DNA of 64,000 bases, taken from Pseudorasbora parva. Its lineage: Eukaryota; Chordata; Actinopteri; Cypriniformes; Gobionidae. The stretch covers positions 15,070,861 to 15,134,860 of the forward strand of contig NC_090178.1 of the NCBI RefSeq assembly GCF_024679245.1, written 5' to 3'. A program made the position numbers and the translations under genes. The notes under the pieces are model-generated. The model did no database searches. It was not told the origin of the DNA and worked only from the letters and a program-made list of their open reading frames with translations. This document shows positions 40,386 through 52,124 of this stretch, in pieces (the first letter of the stretch is position 1; each line of letters starts with the position of its first letter).

Positions 40386-41930
40386 TTTCCCACCATCTTT
40401 AAAAAAAAAAATGCCAGCCATCGCCTGTTTTTTGTTTTTTTTAAATAATTTTCACAAAAATGTGACGGCCTATATTTTGTCGTATAATCTGAGCATGCAA
40501 TATATCAAAAGAAAGAATAGACCCTCTATATTTCAGGGTAGCCTACGTTGTAGACTACATGTGGAACACAGATTCCGACGTAGAAGTACACGCGACGCAG
40601 ATGTATTAATTGGGCTTTACGGATTGCCTGGAATGTGGCACTATTTTAGATTTTATCTCTGAAGATGAATCTTTCTGGCTGAATGAAAATAACCAGTTAA
40701 TAAGATGAATTTGTTCCCGAATCGGAGATCACAACTAGTTTGTTGTTCCACCCTATTTTTTTCTGTGAATGTGCGAGACTTCTGATTTATTAGGCCTACC
40801 TGTTATAGGGAAATGACGAGAAGAAAATGCTGCAAACTGTAAAAACTGTTTGTGCTACAAACCAGCGTGTTTACAGCCCAATGGCATAGGCCTACATATG
40901 GTAAGAAATACCAGATTGCAATATTAAGCAGCATAACGTAGGCTACTGTTTTGTAGGCCTACAGCTAAAAAATAACTGGAAGCGATTGATAGACATTAAA
41001 ATTACAAATGGCCGGGCCCTCTCTTACCAGAATTAAGTGGATATAGCCTACTTTTGCCCGTCTTATCACAGAGAGACTCTGCTTTAGCTAACAATGACAT
41101 GGGCCGAGGAACTAACTCAACCTCATTAGGTTATGTCTGTGACAAATAGTATGGACGTAGCCTACACGTAACACAAAGTTTGACTAGACTTTGTTCCTTT
41201 TAGTCGGAAGCTGCGGGAAAGGAATGTAATTTCAAGCAAGTTTCTGATTAAAAACATTGAGTTGATTGAAAAGAATAATGATGCTAATTCAATATTCAAG
41301 TTTGAATTGCTCTTTGAATAGCACTAAATTAACGTTATACTGTACTGACAGCTGTAATTGCCCTATAATTGCCCAACAGTTTTTTTTTTTTGTCTCAATG
41401 CAATTCATGATGACGTGCAATGAAAAAATTATAAACTAGTAACGCGTAGCCAAACTTTTAGTGAAAAACCATTCCCCTGTGACAACTGGCTTATTAAGTG
41501 GAACACACTGCCAGACAAGTCCCCATACCCAGCTGCTTTTCATTGCTATATCAAATGAATCCAAATCAATTGCTTCTGAAGATGAATGCCTCCATGCATG
41601 ATAGGCTACCTCAAAGTCAAACCTTGGGCCCCATTGCCAGTGATATGAATTTAAATGATTTCCCCCTGTTTTTTAGATATGCATCACCTCGTTCTTTGGA
41701 CGTGTGATAAATAAACATCCCCGACTCCTTATCCCGTGCTCAATGCTGACTTCAGCACTGTTGTATGTGATGCCATTGGAGTTGGGTTATCTGGAGCCAA
41801 GGGGGTGAGCAAACAATGCAGACTCACACAGAACCACCCATTGCACCGAGCACAGCAAGACATCTGCATCGCACATGTAAGCCAGAACACAATTGCTTGC
41901 TCTGAGAATTCAAGTCAAGACTGCATTTTA
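40386..41930. other. Intergenic sequence, no gene recognised
   Basis: No coding motif; a few short A/T runs. Nothing to report. Confidence 0.4.
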
Positions 41931-42719
41931 ATCGCTTTAATGATTTAATGGAAAAGCTGAATGTCCAATAATGTTTTTGAGGACGTGCAAATGCATGTGA
42001 GAGATTGTAAAAACACGATTGAAATAAACCTCTACTATTAAAAATTCAGTTTAATATCTATATTAAAAATAAAGAATTTAATCCATTTTTCAATTGACAA
42101 ATTATAAAATTTAATTAAATTGCAATTCTGCCTCGGTTGAATTGTCAGCCATGATTATTTTATTTTTCCAGGAGCAAAAATATCCACTAATGACATCGCT
42201 TTAATGATTTAATGGAAAAGCTGAATGTCCAATAATGTTTTTGAGGACGTGCAAATGCATGTGAGAGATTGTAAAAACACGATTGAAATAAACCTCTACT
42301 ATTAAAAATTCAGTTTAATATCTATATTAAAAATAAAGAATTTAATCAATTTTTCAATTGACAAATTATAAAATTTAATTAAATTGCAATTCTGCCTCGG
42401 TTGAATTGTCAGCCATGATTATTTTATTTTTCCAGGAGCAAAAATATCCACTAATGACATCGCTTTAATGATTTAATGGAAAAGCTGAATGTCCAATAAT
42501 GTTTTTGAGGACGTGCAAATGCATGTGAGAGATTGTAAAAACACGATTGAAATAAACCTCTACTATTAAAAATTCAGTTTAATATCTATATTAAAAATAA
42601 AGAATTTAATCAATTTTTCAATTGACAAATTATAAAATTTAATTAAATTGCAATTCTGCCTCGGTTGAATTGTCAGCCATGATTATTTTATTTTTCCAGG
42701 AGCAAAAATATCCACTAAT
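41931..42719 (+). repeat. 264-bp tandem repeat, three copies
   Basis: Copies at 41931-42194, 42195-42458 and 42459-42719. Each starts ATCGCTTTAATGATTTAATG and ends 'aaaatatccactaat'. Copies 2 and 3 look identical; copy 1 differs at one visible site ('taatccattttt' against 'taatcaattttt'). No coding capacity. Confidence 0.96.
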
Positions 42720-42889
42720 ATAGGTTATGTGTGTTGTTATGTTTGTTCACATTGTCTACAAGGGTCCTTGACCATGCAAAATGATATCAGGCCAATAATA
42801 TTACTCTGTGTTCATCTTGTGAATGCATAATTTTAATAATAGTAAACTGTAAATTGGGTTAGTTTTGATTTCATGCATTAACAGTTCAA

Positions 42890-43170
42890 AATGTCCGAGG
42901 TCAATATAGTTATTTTTGAAATAAATTATTTTATTCAGCAAAATTGATCAAAAGTGACAGTTAAGACATTTATAATGTTATAAAACATTTCTATTTCAAA
43001 TAAAGACTGTTTGTAGACTGTAAATTCAATTTTGTCATCATAGGAATGAATTACATTTTAAAATATACTAAAATAGAAAACAATTATTTTAAATTGTAAT
43101 AATATTTCACAATTTTGACATTTTACTGTTTTTTTTTTTAACAGAACTTCTTCCAAAAACATTCAAAAAT
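42890..43170. repeat. CAAAAGTTTGGGGTCAG-family fragment
   Basis: 'attgatcaaaagtgacagtt', 'gacatttataatgttataaa' and 'atttcacaattttgaca' fit the A/T-rich flank of this family. Confidence 0.5.
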
Positions 43171-44335
43171 ATTACAGACCTCATATTTTGTGTATATTTT
43201 CAAGTACTATTTATTTATATACCATTTTCAATGAGCAATTTTAGCATCAGTTTGCTCTATGATGTGTGAAACATTAGTGATAAAATAACTTGGGTTAGGA
43301 TTAAAGTTAACAATGAACAAGATGAATTTGATTATAAACTTAGATTTCTGTGCCTATGTAAATAACATATAAATGAGGCAAATATGAAGTGCCGGTAGTT
43401 TAAAATGAAAATGAAATGGTGCTAACTTTGCATTTTTTTTAATGCACCAAAACCTCAAATGATTTGCCGACCCCCTGAGGACATAGACGTCTTCAGTTGC
43501 AACAATAGCAGAGAAGGGCCAGACCGCCGCTACTTTGGATACTGCAACTTTGGATAGACCTATTTCTGTGGAGAATCAAGCAGTGGTCTTGTGAAATCAT
43601 TGTGCTTCGGCTGCTCTCCACCGCCAGAGTAAAGTTGAGGAAATTACAGACGTGCTATAAAAACAAGCTGTATTTCCAGCGGTTTCTCGTAATTGTGCTT
43701 ACTGTTTACAGAACTGGTGACAACAGTCCTTCCTTTCTATTGGAGTTGCTACAATAGGTGTCCTGTATTCTTTCTGATGTGGCTGTGCTTTGCTAACCCT
43801 AAAAGACACATGGGAAGATTCTAAAACATCTTTATACGGGCCGAGTCCAAGGAGTGGCAGTGGCATGGGTGAGTTGTGGGTCATGCTCTATTGCCCCCAC
43901 ATATTGAGGGCAACTGAGGCATGACCCATTCGGTCTCAGGAAGTATTTTGCTGAACGAAATGAGTTCCAATTGAGGACGGGGAATAATGTGCAGTGTCGT
44001 GAGCTTAAGAAGTATTTCACAACAGGAAAAAGGTTTCCAGGCTGTCAGCTTAAATGAGGTGCTCTTTGGTTGTGGTTTTACAGCTTTAGAGCACATGTTG
44101 GAGCGTAGAGAGACAATGCAAGAGCTTTTCAACAGGCCTTTGTTTTCTACAATCACATCTCCAGTAAATGTGTGTACATTTTTGGGGAGATATCACCAAC
44201 CAAGATTTCAAGCGCATTCATATTAGCATCCGTGTCAAATTTCGTAGTCAAGTTTTCCAAGTATTAACTTTTAAGAATTCATTTTAGGAGATTACTTGCA
44301 ATTAGTGTACACCTAAGACATGAAAGGTAACTTTC
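43171..44335. other. Intergenic, apparently low-copy sequence
   Basis: No repeat signature from about 43440 to 44330. Minus-strand open frames at 43699-43884 and 43881-44156 lack recognisable motifs. Confidence 0.4.
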
Positions 44336-44338
44336 TTA

Positions 44339-44720
44339 AAGGAACACGCTGACTTTTTGGGACTGGTAAATGGCTCCATCTAGCCTACTGCTCAATAAGT
44401 GACAAAATATTTTCCTATTTACATTTTGTGATGTGTATAGTTACATCATGTACTAAGATCGATGGAAATGAAAAGTTGCGATTTTCTAGACTGATATGCT
44501 AGGGACAAGACTCTTATTCCTGCGTAAAAATCAGGGAACTTTGATTCAGGGACACATTGATATTACGCAGCACCTGAAAATAGTCCCCAGCATGCTCTCT
44601 GTGTAAGCCGATTGTCATGTTGGTTATGTTGATGGATTTAGCCGATTTTCAGGCACTGCCTAATATTATTGCGGTGCTGCATCCATGGTACGGCAGCAAA
44701 GTTCCTTAATTATTATAGTG
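44339..44720. mobile_element. Decayed foldback repeat starting AAAGGAACACGCTGACTTTT
   Basis: 'atattacgcagcacctgaaa' at about 44561 pairs with 'ttttcaggcactgcctaata' at about 44644, and 'cagggaactttg' pairs with 'caaagttcctta'. It resembles a foldback repeat common in cyprinids. Confidence 0.65.
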
Positions 44721-44721
44721 T

Positions 44722-45039
44722 TTGTTCAACCAAAAATGAACATTCTGTCATTAATTTCTCACCCTCATGCCAGACCCGTAAGACCTCCGTTCATCTTTAG
44801 AACACAAATTAAGATATTGATGTTGAACACAACTTAGCGATGGCTGATTTCAAAACACTGCTTAGTAAAGCTTCGGAGCGTTATGAATCAGCGTATTGAT
44901 TCATGATTCAGATCGCGTGTCAAACCACCAAACTGCTGAAATCACGTGACTTTGGGGATCCGAACCGCTGATTCGATACAATGATTCATAAGGCTCCAAA
45001 GCTTCATGAAGCAGTGTTTTGAAATCGGCACATCACTAT
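44722..45039 (+). repeat. Host repeat invaded by the RTE LINE (left part)
   Basis: Contains 'caccctcatgccagacccgt' and 'gttcatctttagaacacaaa', typical of a cyprinid interspersed repeat. It continues at 47672 after the LINE. Confidence 0.65.
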
Positions 45040-47659
45040 CTTCTACTTTTTCTTTCGGCTGTTCCCTTCAGGGGTCGCCACAGCGAATCATCTGCCTCCA
45101 TCAAGTCCTATCCTCTGTATCCTCTTCTCTCAGACTGACTACCTTCATGTACTCCTTCACTACATCCATAAACCTCCTCTTTGTTCTTCCTCTTGACCTC
45201 CTGCCTGGCAGCTCTAACCTCAGCATCTGTTTACCAATATATTCACTCTCCGTCCTTTGAACATGTCCAAACCATCTCAACCTGGCTTCTCTAACTTTGT
45301 CTCCAAAACATCTCACATGTGCTGTCCCTCTGATGTACTCATTCATGAGCCTATCCATCCTCGTCACTCCCAAAGAGAACCTCAACATCTTCAGCTCTGC
45401 TACCGCTAGCTCTTCCTCCGGTCTTTTCCTCCAAACCATACAACATCGCTGGTCTCACTACTGTCCTGTACACCTTTCCTTTCATTCTTGCTGGGAACTT
45501 TTATCACACAACAGATCTGACACTTTTCTCCACCCACTCCAACCTGCCTGCACACGCTTCTTCACCTCTTTTCCACACTCCCCATTGCTCTGGACTGTTG
45601 ACCCTAAGTACTTAAAATCCTGCACCTTCTTTACCTCTTCTAGACCTCGACTAACCTTCATTCCTCTTCTCTCCAGAGCAAACCTCCACCTCTCTAGACT
45701 TTCCTCCACCTGCTCCCTGCTCTCACTACGGATCACAATGTCATCCGCAAACATCATAGTCCATGGAGATTCCTGTCTGACCTCATCTGTCACCCTGTCC
45801 ATCACCACCGCAAACAAGAAGGGGATCAGAGCCGATCCTTGATGCAGTCCCACCTTCACCGTGAAGTGTTCTGTCTCACCTACGGCACACATTACCACTG
45901 TCCTACTGATCTCATAGATATCCTGTACCACTCTAACATACTTCTCTGCCACTTCAGACCTCCTCATACAATACCACAGCTCCTCTCTTGGCACTCTGTC
46001 ATTTGCTTTTTCTAAATCTACAAAGACACAATGCAGCTCTTTCTGACCATCTCTGTACTTCTCCATTAACATTCTCAAAGCAAATAATGCATCTGTAGTG
46101 CTCTTTCTTGGCATGAACCCATACTGCTGCTCACAAATGTCCACTTCTCCCCTTAGCCTTGCTTCCACTACTCTTTCCCACAACTTCATTGTATGGCTCA
46201 TCGGCTTAATACCTCTGTAGTTTCCACAACTCAGCACATCTCCCTTGTTCTTAAAAATTGGCACCAAAACACTTCTCCTCCGTTCCTCAGGCATCCTCTC
46301 ACTCTCTAAAACCTTGTTGAACAACCTAGTTAAAAACTCTACTGCCATCTCTCCTAGACATTTCCATACCTCCAATGGTATGTCATCTGGACCAACTGCC
46401 TTTCCTCTCTTCATCCTCTTCAAAGCTCTCCTAACTTCACCCTCGCTAATACTTTCTACTTCTCTCCCTGCCATTTTCCTAATCCATCAGTTCCTCAAAG
46501 TACTCCTTCCATCTTTCCCTCATCCTCATGTCACCTGTTAAAACATTTCCATCTCTATCTTTAATCACTCTAACCTGCAGCACATCCTTTCCATCTCTAT
46601 CCCTCTGCCTTGCCATCCGATACACATCCCTCTCACCTTCCTTACTATCTAACATTGCATACATGTCCTTATATGCTTTGTGTTTGGCCTTTGTCACCTC
46701 TATCTTAACCTCACGCTGTATCACCCTATATTCCTGTCTACTTTCGTCCGTCCTCACACTGTTCCACTTCTTCCTAGCTATCCTCTTTGTCTGGATACTC
46801 TCCTGGACTTTCTCATTCGACCACCAAGTCTCCTTGTCCCTTTTCCTCCTTCCAGATGATAAACCTAGCACCTTTCAACCTGTCTCCCTGATCTCTTTGG
46901 CTCTAGTAGTCCAGTCATCTGGAATCCTTCTTGACCACCTAAAGTTTGTCTAAACTCCTCCCTGAAAACCAAACAGCACTCTTCCTTTTCCAACTTCCAC
47001 CACTTTGTCTTCTGCTCTGCCTTTACTCTCTTCATCTTCCTCACCACCAGAGGCATCCTACACACCACCATCCTATGCTGTCTAGCTACACTCTCACCTA
47101 CCACTACTTTACAATCGCTAATTTCCATCAGATTACAGCGTCTACATAAAATACAGTCCACTTTGTGCTCCTGCCACCACTCTTATATGTCACCCTGTGT
47201 TTCTGTCTCTTCTGAAAGTATGTGTTTCCCACAGCCATCTCCATACTTTTAGCAAAGTCTACCAACCTCTGTCCTTCTGGGTTCCTTTCCTTAAAACCAA
47301 ACCTGCCCATCACTTTCTCGTCCCCACTATTCCCTTCCCCAACATGTCCATACAAATCTGCCCCTATCACTACTCTCTCACCTCTAGCAACAGTCTACAT
47401 CACTTCCTCCAACTCACTCCAGAATCTTTCTCATCTTGCTTACAACCAACTTGTGGAGCATAGGCACTAACAACATTCAACATCACACCTTCAATATCCA
47501 GCGTCAGACTCATCAACCTATCTGACACTCTCTTTACCTCCAGAACATTCTTCACAAACTCCTCCTTCAGGATACTCCCACTCAATTTTTCTTCCTGTCC
47601 ACACCATTTAAACATTTAAACATATTTCTAGCCTTCCTCCCTTTCCACCTGGTCAATCA
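45040..47659 (-). mobile_element. RTE-type non-LTR retrotransposon, 5'-truncated, 2620 bp, with 12-bp target duplication
   Basis: GCACATCACTAT is present at 45028-45039 and again at 47660-47671, directly outside the element. On the minus strand the element runs from part of an AP-type endonuclease through a reverse transcriptase to a short 3' tail ending 'cgaaagaaaaagtagaag'. The N-terminal part of the endonuclease is missing, so it was truncated at insertion as is usual for LINEs. Several frameshifts make it inactive. Overall sequence resembles the RTE/Expander-like LINEs of fish. Confidence 0.92.
45100..47620 (-). pseudogene. RTE LINE polyprotein, broken by frameshifts (endonuclease, reverse transcriptase)
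   Basis: The largest open part (45482-46474) is 330 residues with reverse-transcriptase motifs in order: VLVPIFKNKGD and NYRGIKPMSH, then QQYGFMPRKSTTDALFALRM, HCVFVDLEKANDRVP, GLHQGSALIPFLFAVVMD and the catalytic MMFADDIVI, then FKYLGSTVQSNGE. Upstream fragments show a linker (46479-46871) and endonuclease pieces (47128-47370 with GADLYGHVGEGN; 47400-47615 with NVVSAYAPQVGCKQDEK). A downstream fragment (45101-45439) has LRWFGHVQRTESEYIGK. A short internal deletion lies between MKVSRG and EEVKKVQDFKYLG. At least four frame breaks disable it. Confidence 0.92.
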
Positions 47660-47671
47660 GCACATCACTAT

Positions 47672-47720
47672 GTTATTTAGGGGTTTTTTATGCACACAAA
47701 AACTATTTTTTTTGAAAAGT
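47672..47720 (+). repeat. Host repeat invaded by the RTE LINE (right part)
   Basis: 'gttatttaggggttttttat' and 'gcacacaaaaac' continue the repeat that stops at 45039. Confidence 0.55.
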
Positions 47721-47724
47721 TTAA

Positions 47725-48170
47725 GGGGGGGGGGGGGGACACTCAGTTTCAGTCAATATCATGTCAATCTTAAGTACCTAAAAAGTAGTATTGCATCCTT
47801 CATATCTCCGAAAAGTCTTTAGTTTTATTATATTTATAAAAGAAATATAGGCTGTACAGAGTCTTTCCGGAAAAAAACGAGCGCCTGGAGGCGTATCGTG
47901 TGGGCGGGGCTAAAGAATGGCGATCCCGGGAGAAGAAACCCGTATACGGCCCATACAAGGACCTTCCGCTCTGTTCACGTCAAGCCGACCCATACTCGAA
48001 AAATACTCTCTGAAACTTGTGAGGATCCGGAAGGAGTATTTTTGACACAGAAATACTCCATCAAAGGTCCAACATTACTTTTTGAAACTTTGTCTATGTT
48101 TAGGATGGGAATCCAAGTCTTTAACAGTGTAAAAAGCTCAGTATGCATGAAACAGCATTTCACCCCCCCT
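47725..48170. mobile_element. TTAA-flanked AGGGGGGG element, 446 bp, deletion derivative
   Basis: TTAA at 47721-47724 and 48171-48174. The left end shares 'acactcagtttcagtcaat' and 'atgtcaatctt' with the reversed right end of the 20220-21695 element; the right end reads 'catgaaacagcatttcaccc', the reverse of the other's left end. It is the same family in opposite orientation and without the THAP part. Confidence 0.88.
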
Positions 48171-48182
48171 TTAATGTGATGT

Positions 48183-48320
48183 TATTTAAGAATTGCAGTT
48201 TGCTAGCCATGTAAATTTCCCACTGAAAACATGAGGGAAAACCCTGTAAATAAAGACATTCAATAGAATTTTTGTGTAGAATTTCTAATGCAATTTGGTC
48301 AGTTCGATCAAGACCTTAAA
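48183..48320 (+). repeat. Segment shared with 40275-40385
   Basis: Same ordered motifs as the copy near 40.3 kb; here the middle has extra bases. Confidence 0.7.
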
Positions 48321-48384
48321 ATGCCTTCATATACAGTTGCCTACTACAAACACCTATTTTTTATTACAGCATACATTATAAAAG

Positions 48385-48472
<88 letters not shown>
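48385..48472. repeat. (TA)n microsatellite
   Basis: About 88 bp of TA. Confidence 0.97.
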
Positions 48473-48478
<6 letters not shown>

Positions 48479-48479
48479 A

Positions 48480-49790
48480 TGCTGTTAAATGCTGTTATAT
48501 ATGTACAAATACATTGGGCTACATCAATGAAATTCATTTAGGAGTCAAATCAGGAAGAAATAACTCTTCAAGGTAACAACTGCCCATTTTCACTTTCACA
48601 GTGTAGTGTCATTTGAGACCCAGTTTGAATTGAATTTAATGAGAAAGAATGACATCCATAAACCCAATCCAGCCGCATGTAATGCTGTTCATGTGTTGAC
48701 AGACGTTCTACCATGAGCAATTACACTTTCAGGCCAGGTTTTATGTCACAGGATCAATTGAGAACTTAATATTATTCTTGGCACTGAAACAAGAGTTGTG
48801 TGACGCACTTGATATTGTATATGTATGTGCGTGCTGGAATCAAAAGAGAAGGGGAGAAAGAAAGTGTGTGTTGGTGGGGCTCTGGGGAAAAAATGTGATT
48901 TGCCACAACGTCCAGGCCGAGAGGTCAAAGTTGCAATGGAAGAAGCTTCATTACAACAAGCCAGGCACACACTTTAAGTCATGTGTATGATTTGTCTAAG
49001 ATTGAAAGCGATCCTGTCAGACTGGGGTCGAAATTTGCTTTCAAAGCAAATACTGTTGCAAACTGCATCTGCCTTCATTTTCTGTAATTGGAAGATATTG
49101 CTTGAAAAAAAGGGCTGGAAAAGCGTGGCGGTTGTTTAAAGCCGCAGAACACCTCACCCATTGCTCCAAATTGCGTCTTTATAACTGCATGTGTCAGAGA
49201 TCAGTAGCCTTGACTACTTCTGTCACAAATCAAAATAAAATGTCTGAACAGGGTATTTCAGAGAATGCCCTCTTTCTGTGGAATCAGGCATATGAGGGGA
49301 AACACAGGTCTACCTCATGTCACATGTGGTGCTCCAAAGGCATGGAAAACTACGCACACAGTAGTTAAGCAGCACAATTTCGGTTTTCAAATGGCTGCTA
49401 TTGATCTCTTCTTATGGGGACACTTCTGGCGAGAAGTGGAGCTCCAAAGTAAACACAGAGCATGTGCTACCTTTTTTCTCACTTCCCGTAGACAGCTGTA
49501 AGTAAATCTAGAACCTGTGAACATAAGGAGTCTGCTATATGTTATTGATCTTATTGTGAACATTTCATGTGTGTTTCTTTTTTTCTTTAGAATAATGTGG
49601 AATTTTTATGAGAAGGAGAGGACTGTATAGGAAGAACCGAATCATAAAGCGGATTTTCCAACAATACAACAGCATGCACTATTCCTCATTGGAAAAAGCA
49701 GCTATAGTTACTGGAAAAGCTATATTTATTATGAAAAAACATGAAGTACTTTCACACAACTGGAAAAAAAAATGCTGTTACACTAAATTA
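48480..49790. other. Intergenic sequence, apparently low-copy, no gene recognised
   Basis: No repeat signature or coding motif found. Confidence 0.4.
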
Positions 49791-49794
49791 ACTG

Positions 49795-50110
49795 TTAAAA
49801 AATATGGGGTTAGTAAGATGCTTTTAAAAAGAAATCCCTACTCAACAAGTCCGCTTTTATTTGATAAGAAATATAGTAAAACCAGTAACACTGTGAAATA
49901 TTAATACAATTTAAAACTCTTAAATTTTCATCATTATTACTCCAGTCTTCAGTTTCACTTGATCCTTCAGAAATCATTCTAATATGCTGATTTGTGCTCA
50001 CGAAACATTCATTATTATAACCAGTTAAAAAAAATCTTTTTGTGAAAACATATACTTTTTTTTTTTAGGATTCTTTAATGAAAAGATCCAAAAGAAAAGT
50101 ATTTATTTAA
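49795..50110 (+). repeat. CAAAAGTTTGGGGTCAG-family repeat
   Basis: Starts near 'aaatatggggttagtaagat'; contains 'attactccagtcttcagttt' and 'cacttgatccttcagaaatc', and ends at 'gattctttaatgaaaagatc'. It adjoins the TTAA element at 50125. Confidence 0.7.
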
Positions 50111-50124
50111 ATGTATTCATTCAA

Positions 50125-50980
50125 AGGGGGTTGAAACACTCAGTTTCAGTCAATCTCATGTCAATCTTGAGTACCTATAGAGTAGTATTGCATCCTTCAT
50201 ATCTCCGAAAAGAAATATGGGCTGTACTCAGTCTTTCCAGGAAAAAAACGAGCGCCTGGAGACGTATTGTGTGGGCGGAGCTAAAGAATGACGAGCTCGC
50301 AAAGCGGTGACGTCCTCAAGCGCGGAGAAACTCATGGCTATCGAGCTCAGCTAATACAGATAATGATCCAGAATCATTCGAAGGCTGAAATAAACAGGAG
50401 AAACGGCTACAGCAGGACGTCCGTCTCTGTGGTATGTACTGTATTTAGTGGACTGTCAACATTTGTGTGTCTTCACTCGCAGTTTATGAGGACATGATTC
50501 GGTTTATGGACTATTGTATGCGACTGAACCTTAGCAGTAGCAAGCAAAACGGTTTTGCACATCAGACTAGTGTACATAGAACAACAATAGAGTCCGTTAG
50601 CGTATTTGAATGACGAAGCACGCGATCGTGTCGTTTACTGATGTTTACTCACACCACGACCCAATAGCAGAGACATTTGAAGCAGTTTTACTCACCGGCT
50701 GCTTCCAAAGCAGGACCGAACCTTTATCGCTGGGACCGCTCCATCAAAAACACACTTCTTTGGTATGATTTGGTGAAGTCCTGACAGCAGAAGTCCTGGA
50801 GATCCACTTTTGCGACGCGACTGAAGTGATGTTGTGAAGCTTCCCGTCATTTCTGCGTTCAAATCGGGTCAAATGCAGCGCTGCCTTCCCGGAATGCTGT
50901 GCTGAAGCATTGAAGTCGCTTGATGTCACCCATAGGAATAAAGTGGAGCGCAGCATTTAAACAGCATTTCACTCCCCCCT
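50125..50980. mobile_element. TTAA-type AGGGGG element, 856 bp
   Basis: The right side ends 'cagcatttcactccccct' before TTAA at 50981-50984; the left target is TCAA (one change). The first 150 bp match the left of the 47725 copy and the reversed right end of the 20220 copy. The interior differs from both and includes a segment also seen at 39900-40110. Confidence 0.82.
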
Positions 50981-51091
50981 TTAATGTGTCCTTGCTGGAA
51001 AAAAACCCTCGAAAAAAACCTTTCGTTCTTAAAAAGTGTATTTCCTAAATACAGACTTTACTGGCAACTTTTGAGTTGGTATCCACTTTAA

Positions 51092-51602
51092 AGAGGGCTT
51101 TTTTATGCATTCTGATTTAAGACTTTTCCACTAAAGAGTTGTATTCTCCTGCTAAGCATGGTCAAAATGTTAAAAAAATTGTTGTACATATGATGGAGTA
51201 TTTCTTTAAATATACTCCTTCAGGATTCTAACAAGTTTTTGGGGAGTTTTTTTTTCCGACGTCATAAAGAGTGGAATTGCTTATGGGCACTTCTCCTGGA
51301 GCTAGAGCAAAAGCACGGCTATCATCAGCAAGCTTTGTTTGGGTTACGGAAGCCATTGGCAGCGCTGTCATTTTGATTTTAGACCACAAAATCAACAATG
51401 TCAATAAAGAAGTGTGTTTTTAGTTGTGAGGGAAATATAACCATGTTCAGCTTCCCAAATAACCCAGCGTTATGGAAACAGTGGATACAGTTTGTTTTCT
51501 CGGAGTGATGAAAGTGTGCTTGTTTGTTCCCGGTCATAAGTCGAAACTGCAGGCGGTGAGTGAAATGGCATCAGTGTGTTTTGTTGGCAATCGGAGCGTA
51601 AA
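51092..51602 (+). mobile_element. Diverged TTAA-type element with a THAP relic (left part)
   Basis: TTAA at 51088-51091 is followed by AGAGGGCTTTTTTATGCATT, then text similar to the left part of the 20220 element ('catggtcaaaatgtt', 'tgatggagtatttcttt'). A MITE interrupts it at about 51604 and I could not find the right end. Confidence 0.6.
51398..51508 (+). pseudogene. Half THAP zinc finger in the second TTAA element
   Basis: The frame from 51398 reads MSIKKCVFSCEGNITMFSFP, then NNPALWKQWIQFVFSE, then TGA at 51506-51508. It aligns with the THAP relic at 20565 (KKCVFGC, FPKNPALRQQW). Only the first Cys pair and the FP-N-P-W region remain. Confidence 0.65.
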
Positions 51603-51603
51603 G

Positions 51604-51955
51604 CTTGGTACATACTCTGCAAGAACAAAGATTTTTTTATTTATTTTTTCTCGAGGTGGTAAGAACAAGAACATAGTTCGTTCTTGCAGTGCATTCCATA
51701 CTTCACGAGAAAAGCAGGTGCTGATCATCTGCATTTCTCTGCATTAACCACGGCAACTTTAAATGTATTACCAATAACCTAAAAGTTCTTGAAATCCTGC
51801 AAGAAAAAAAGTTCTGCTCAGGCGATGTGTTGAGAACAAGCTGCGAGAACTCCTAAAACAGAGCTGCGAGGACAAAGGGACATCATTTTGTTCTCGCAGC
51901 CTTGGGAGCGAGAACTTTTTTCTCTGTTCCTGAGGAGTATGTTGTAGCCTTAATG
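51604..51955. repeat. Inverted-repeat MITE with ACATACTCYGCAAGAAC ends, copy 3
   Basis: Left end 'gtacatactctgcaagaaca', right end 'tgaggagtatgttgtagcct'; internal 'tgttgagaacaagctgcgag' matches copies 1 and 2. Confidence 0.8.
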
Positions 51956-52124
51956 TAAACAACATGAAAGTATAGTGAATCTAAAGTTATCCAGGGATAA
52001 TGCCATGATGTATTTTGTGCGCGTGTGTATGTGTGTACTTGTGACTCTTAAGCTCTGCCCACTGCATGAGTTTGGCTGTTTCAAAAAAAAAAAATGGGTA
52101 CAGCGTATCTGTCTTTTGTAAATA

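Noticed and set aside
41931..42719. CRISPR-like or satellite array
   Set aside because: Only three direct 264-bp units without spacers in a vertebrate genome; it is a small tandem duplication.
45482..46474. 330-codon open frame, the longest in the window
   Set aside because: It is the reverse transcriptase of a LINE with a 12-bp target duplication and broken flanking frames, not a host gene.
45297..47470. Plus-strand open frames of 70-181 codons across the LINE
   Set aside because: They are antisense shadows of the minus-strand LINE coding sequence.
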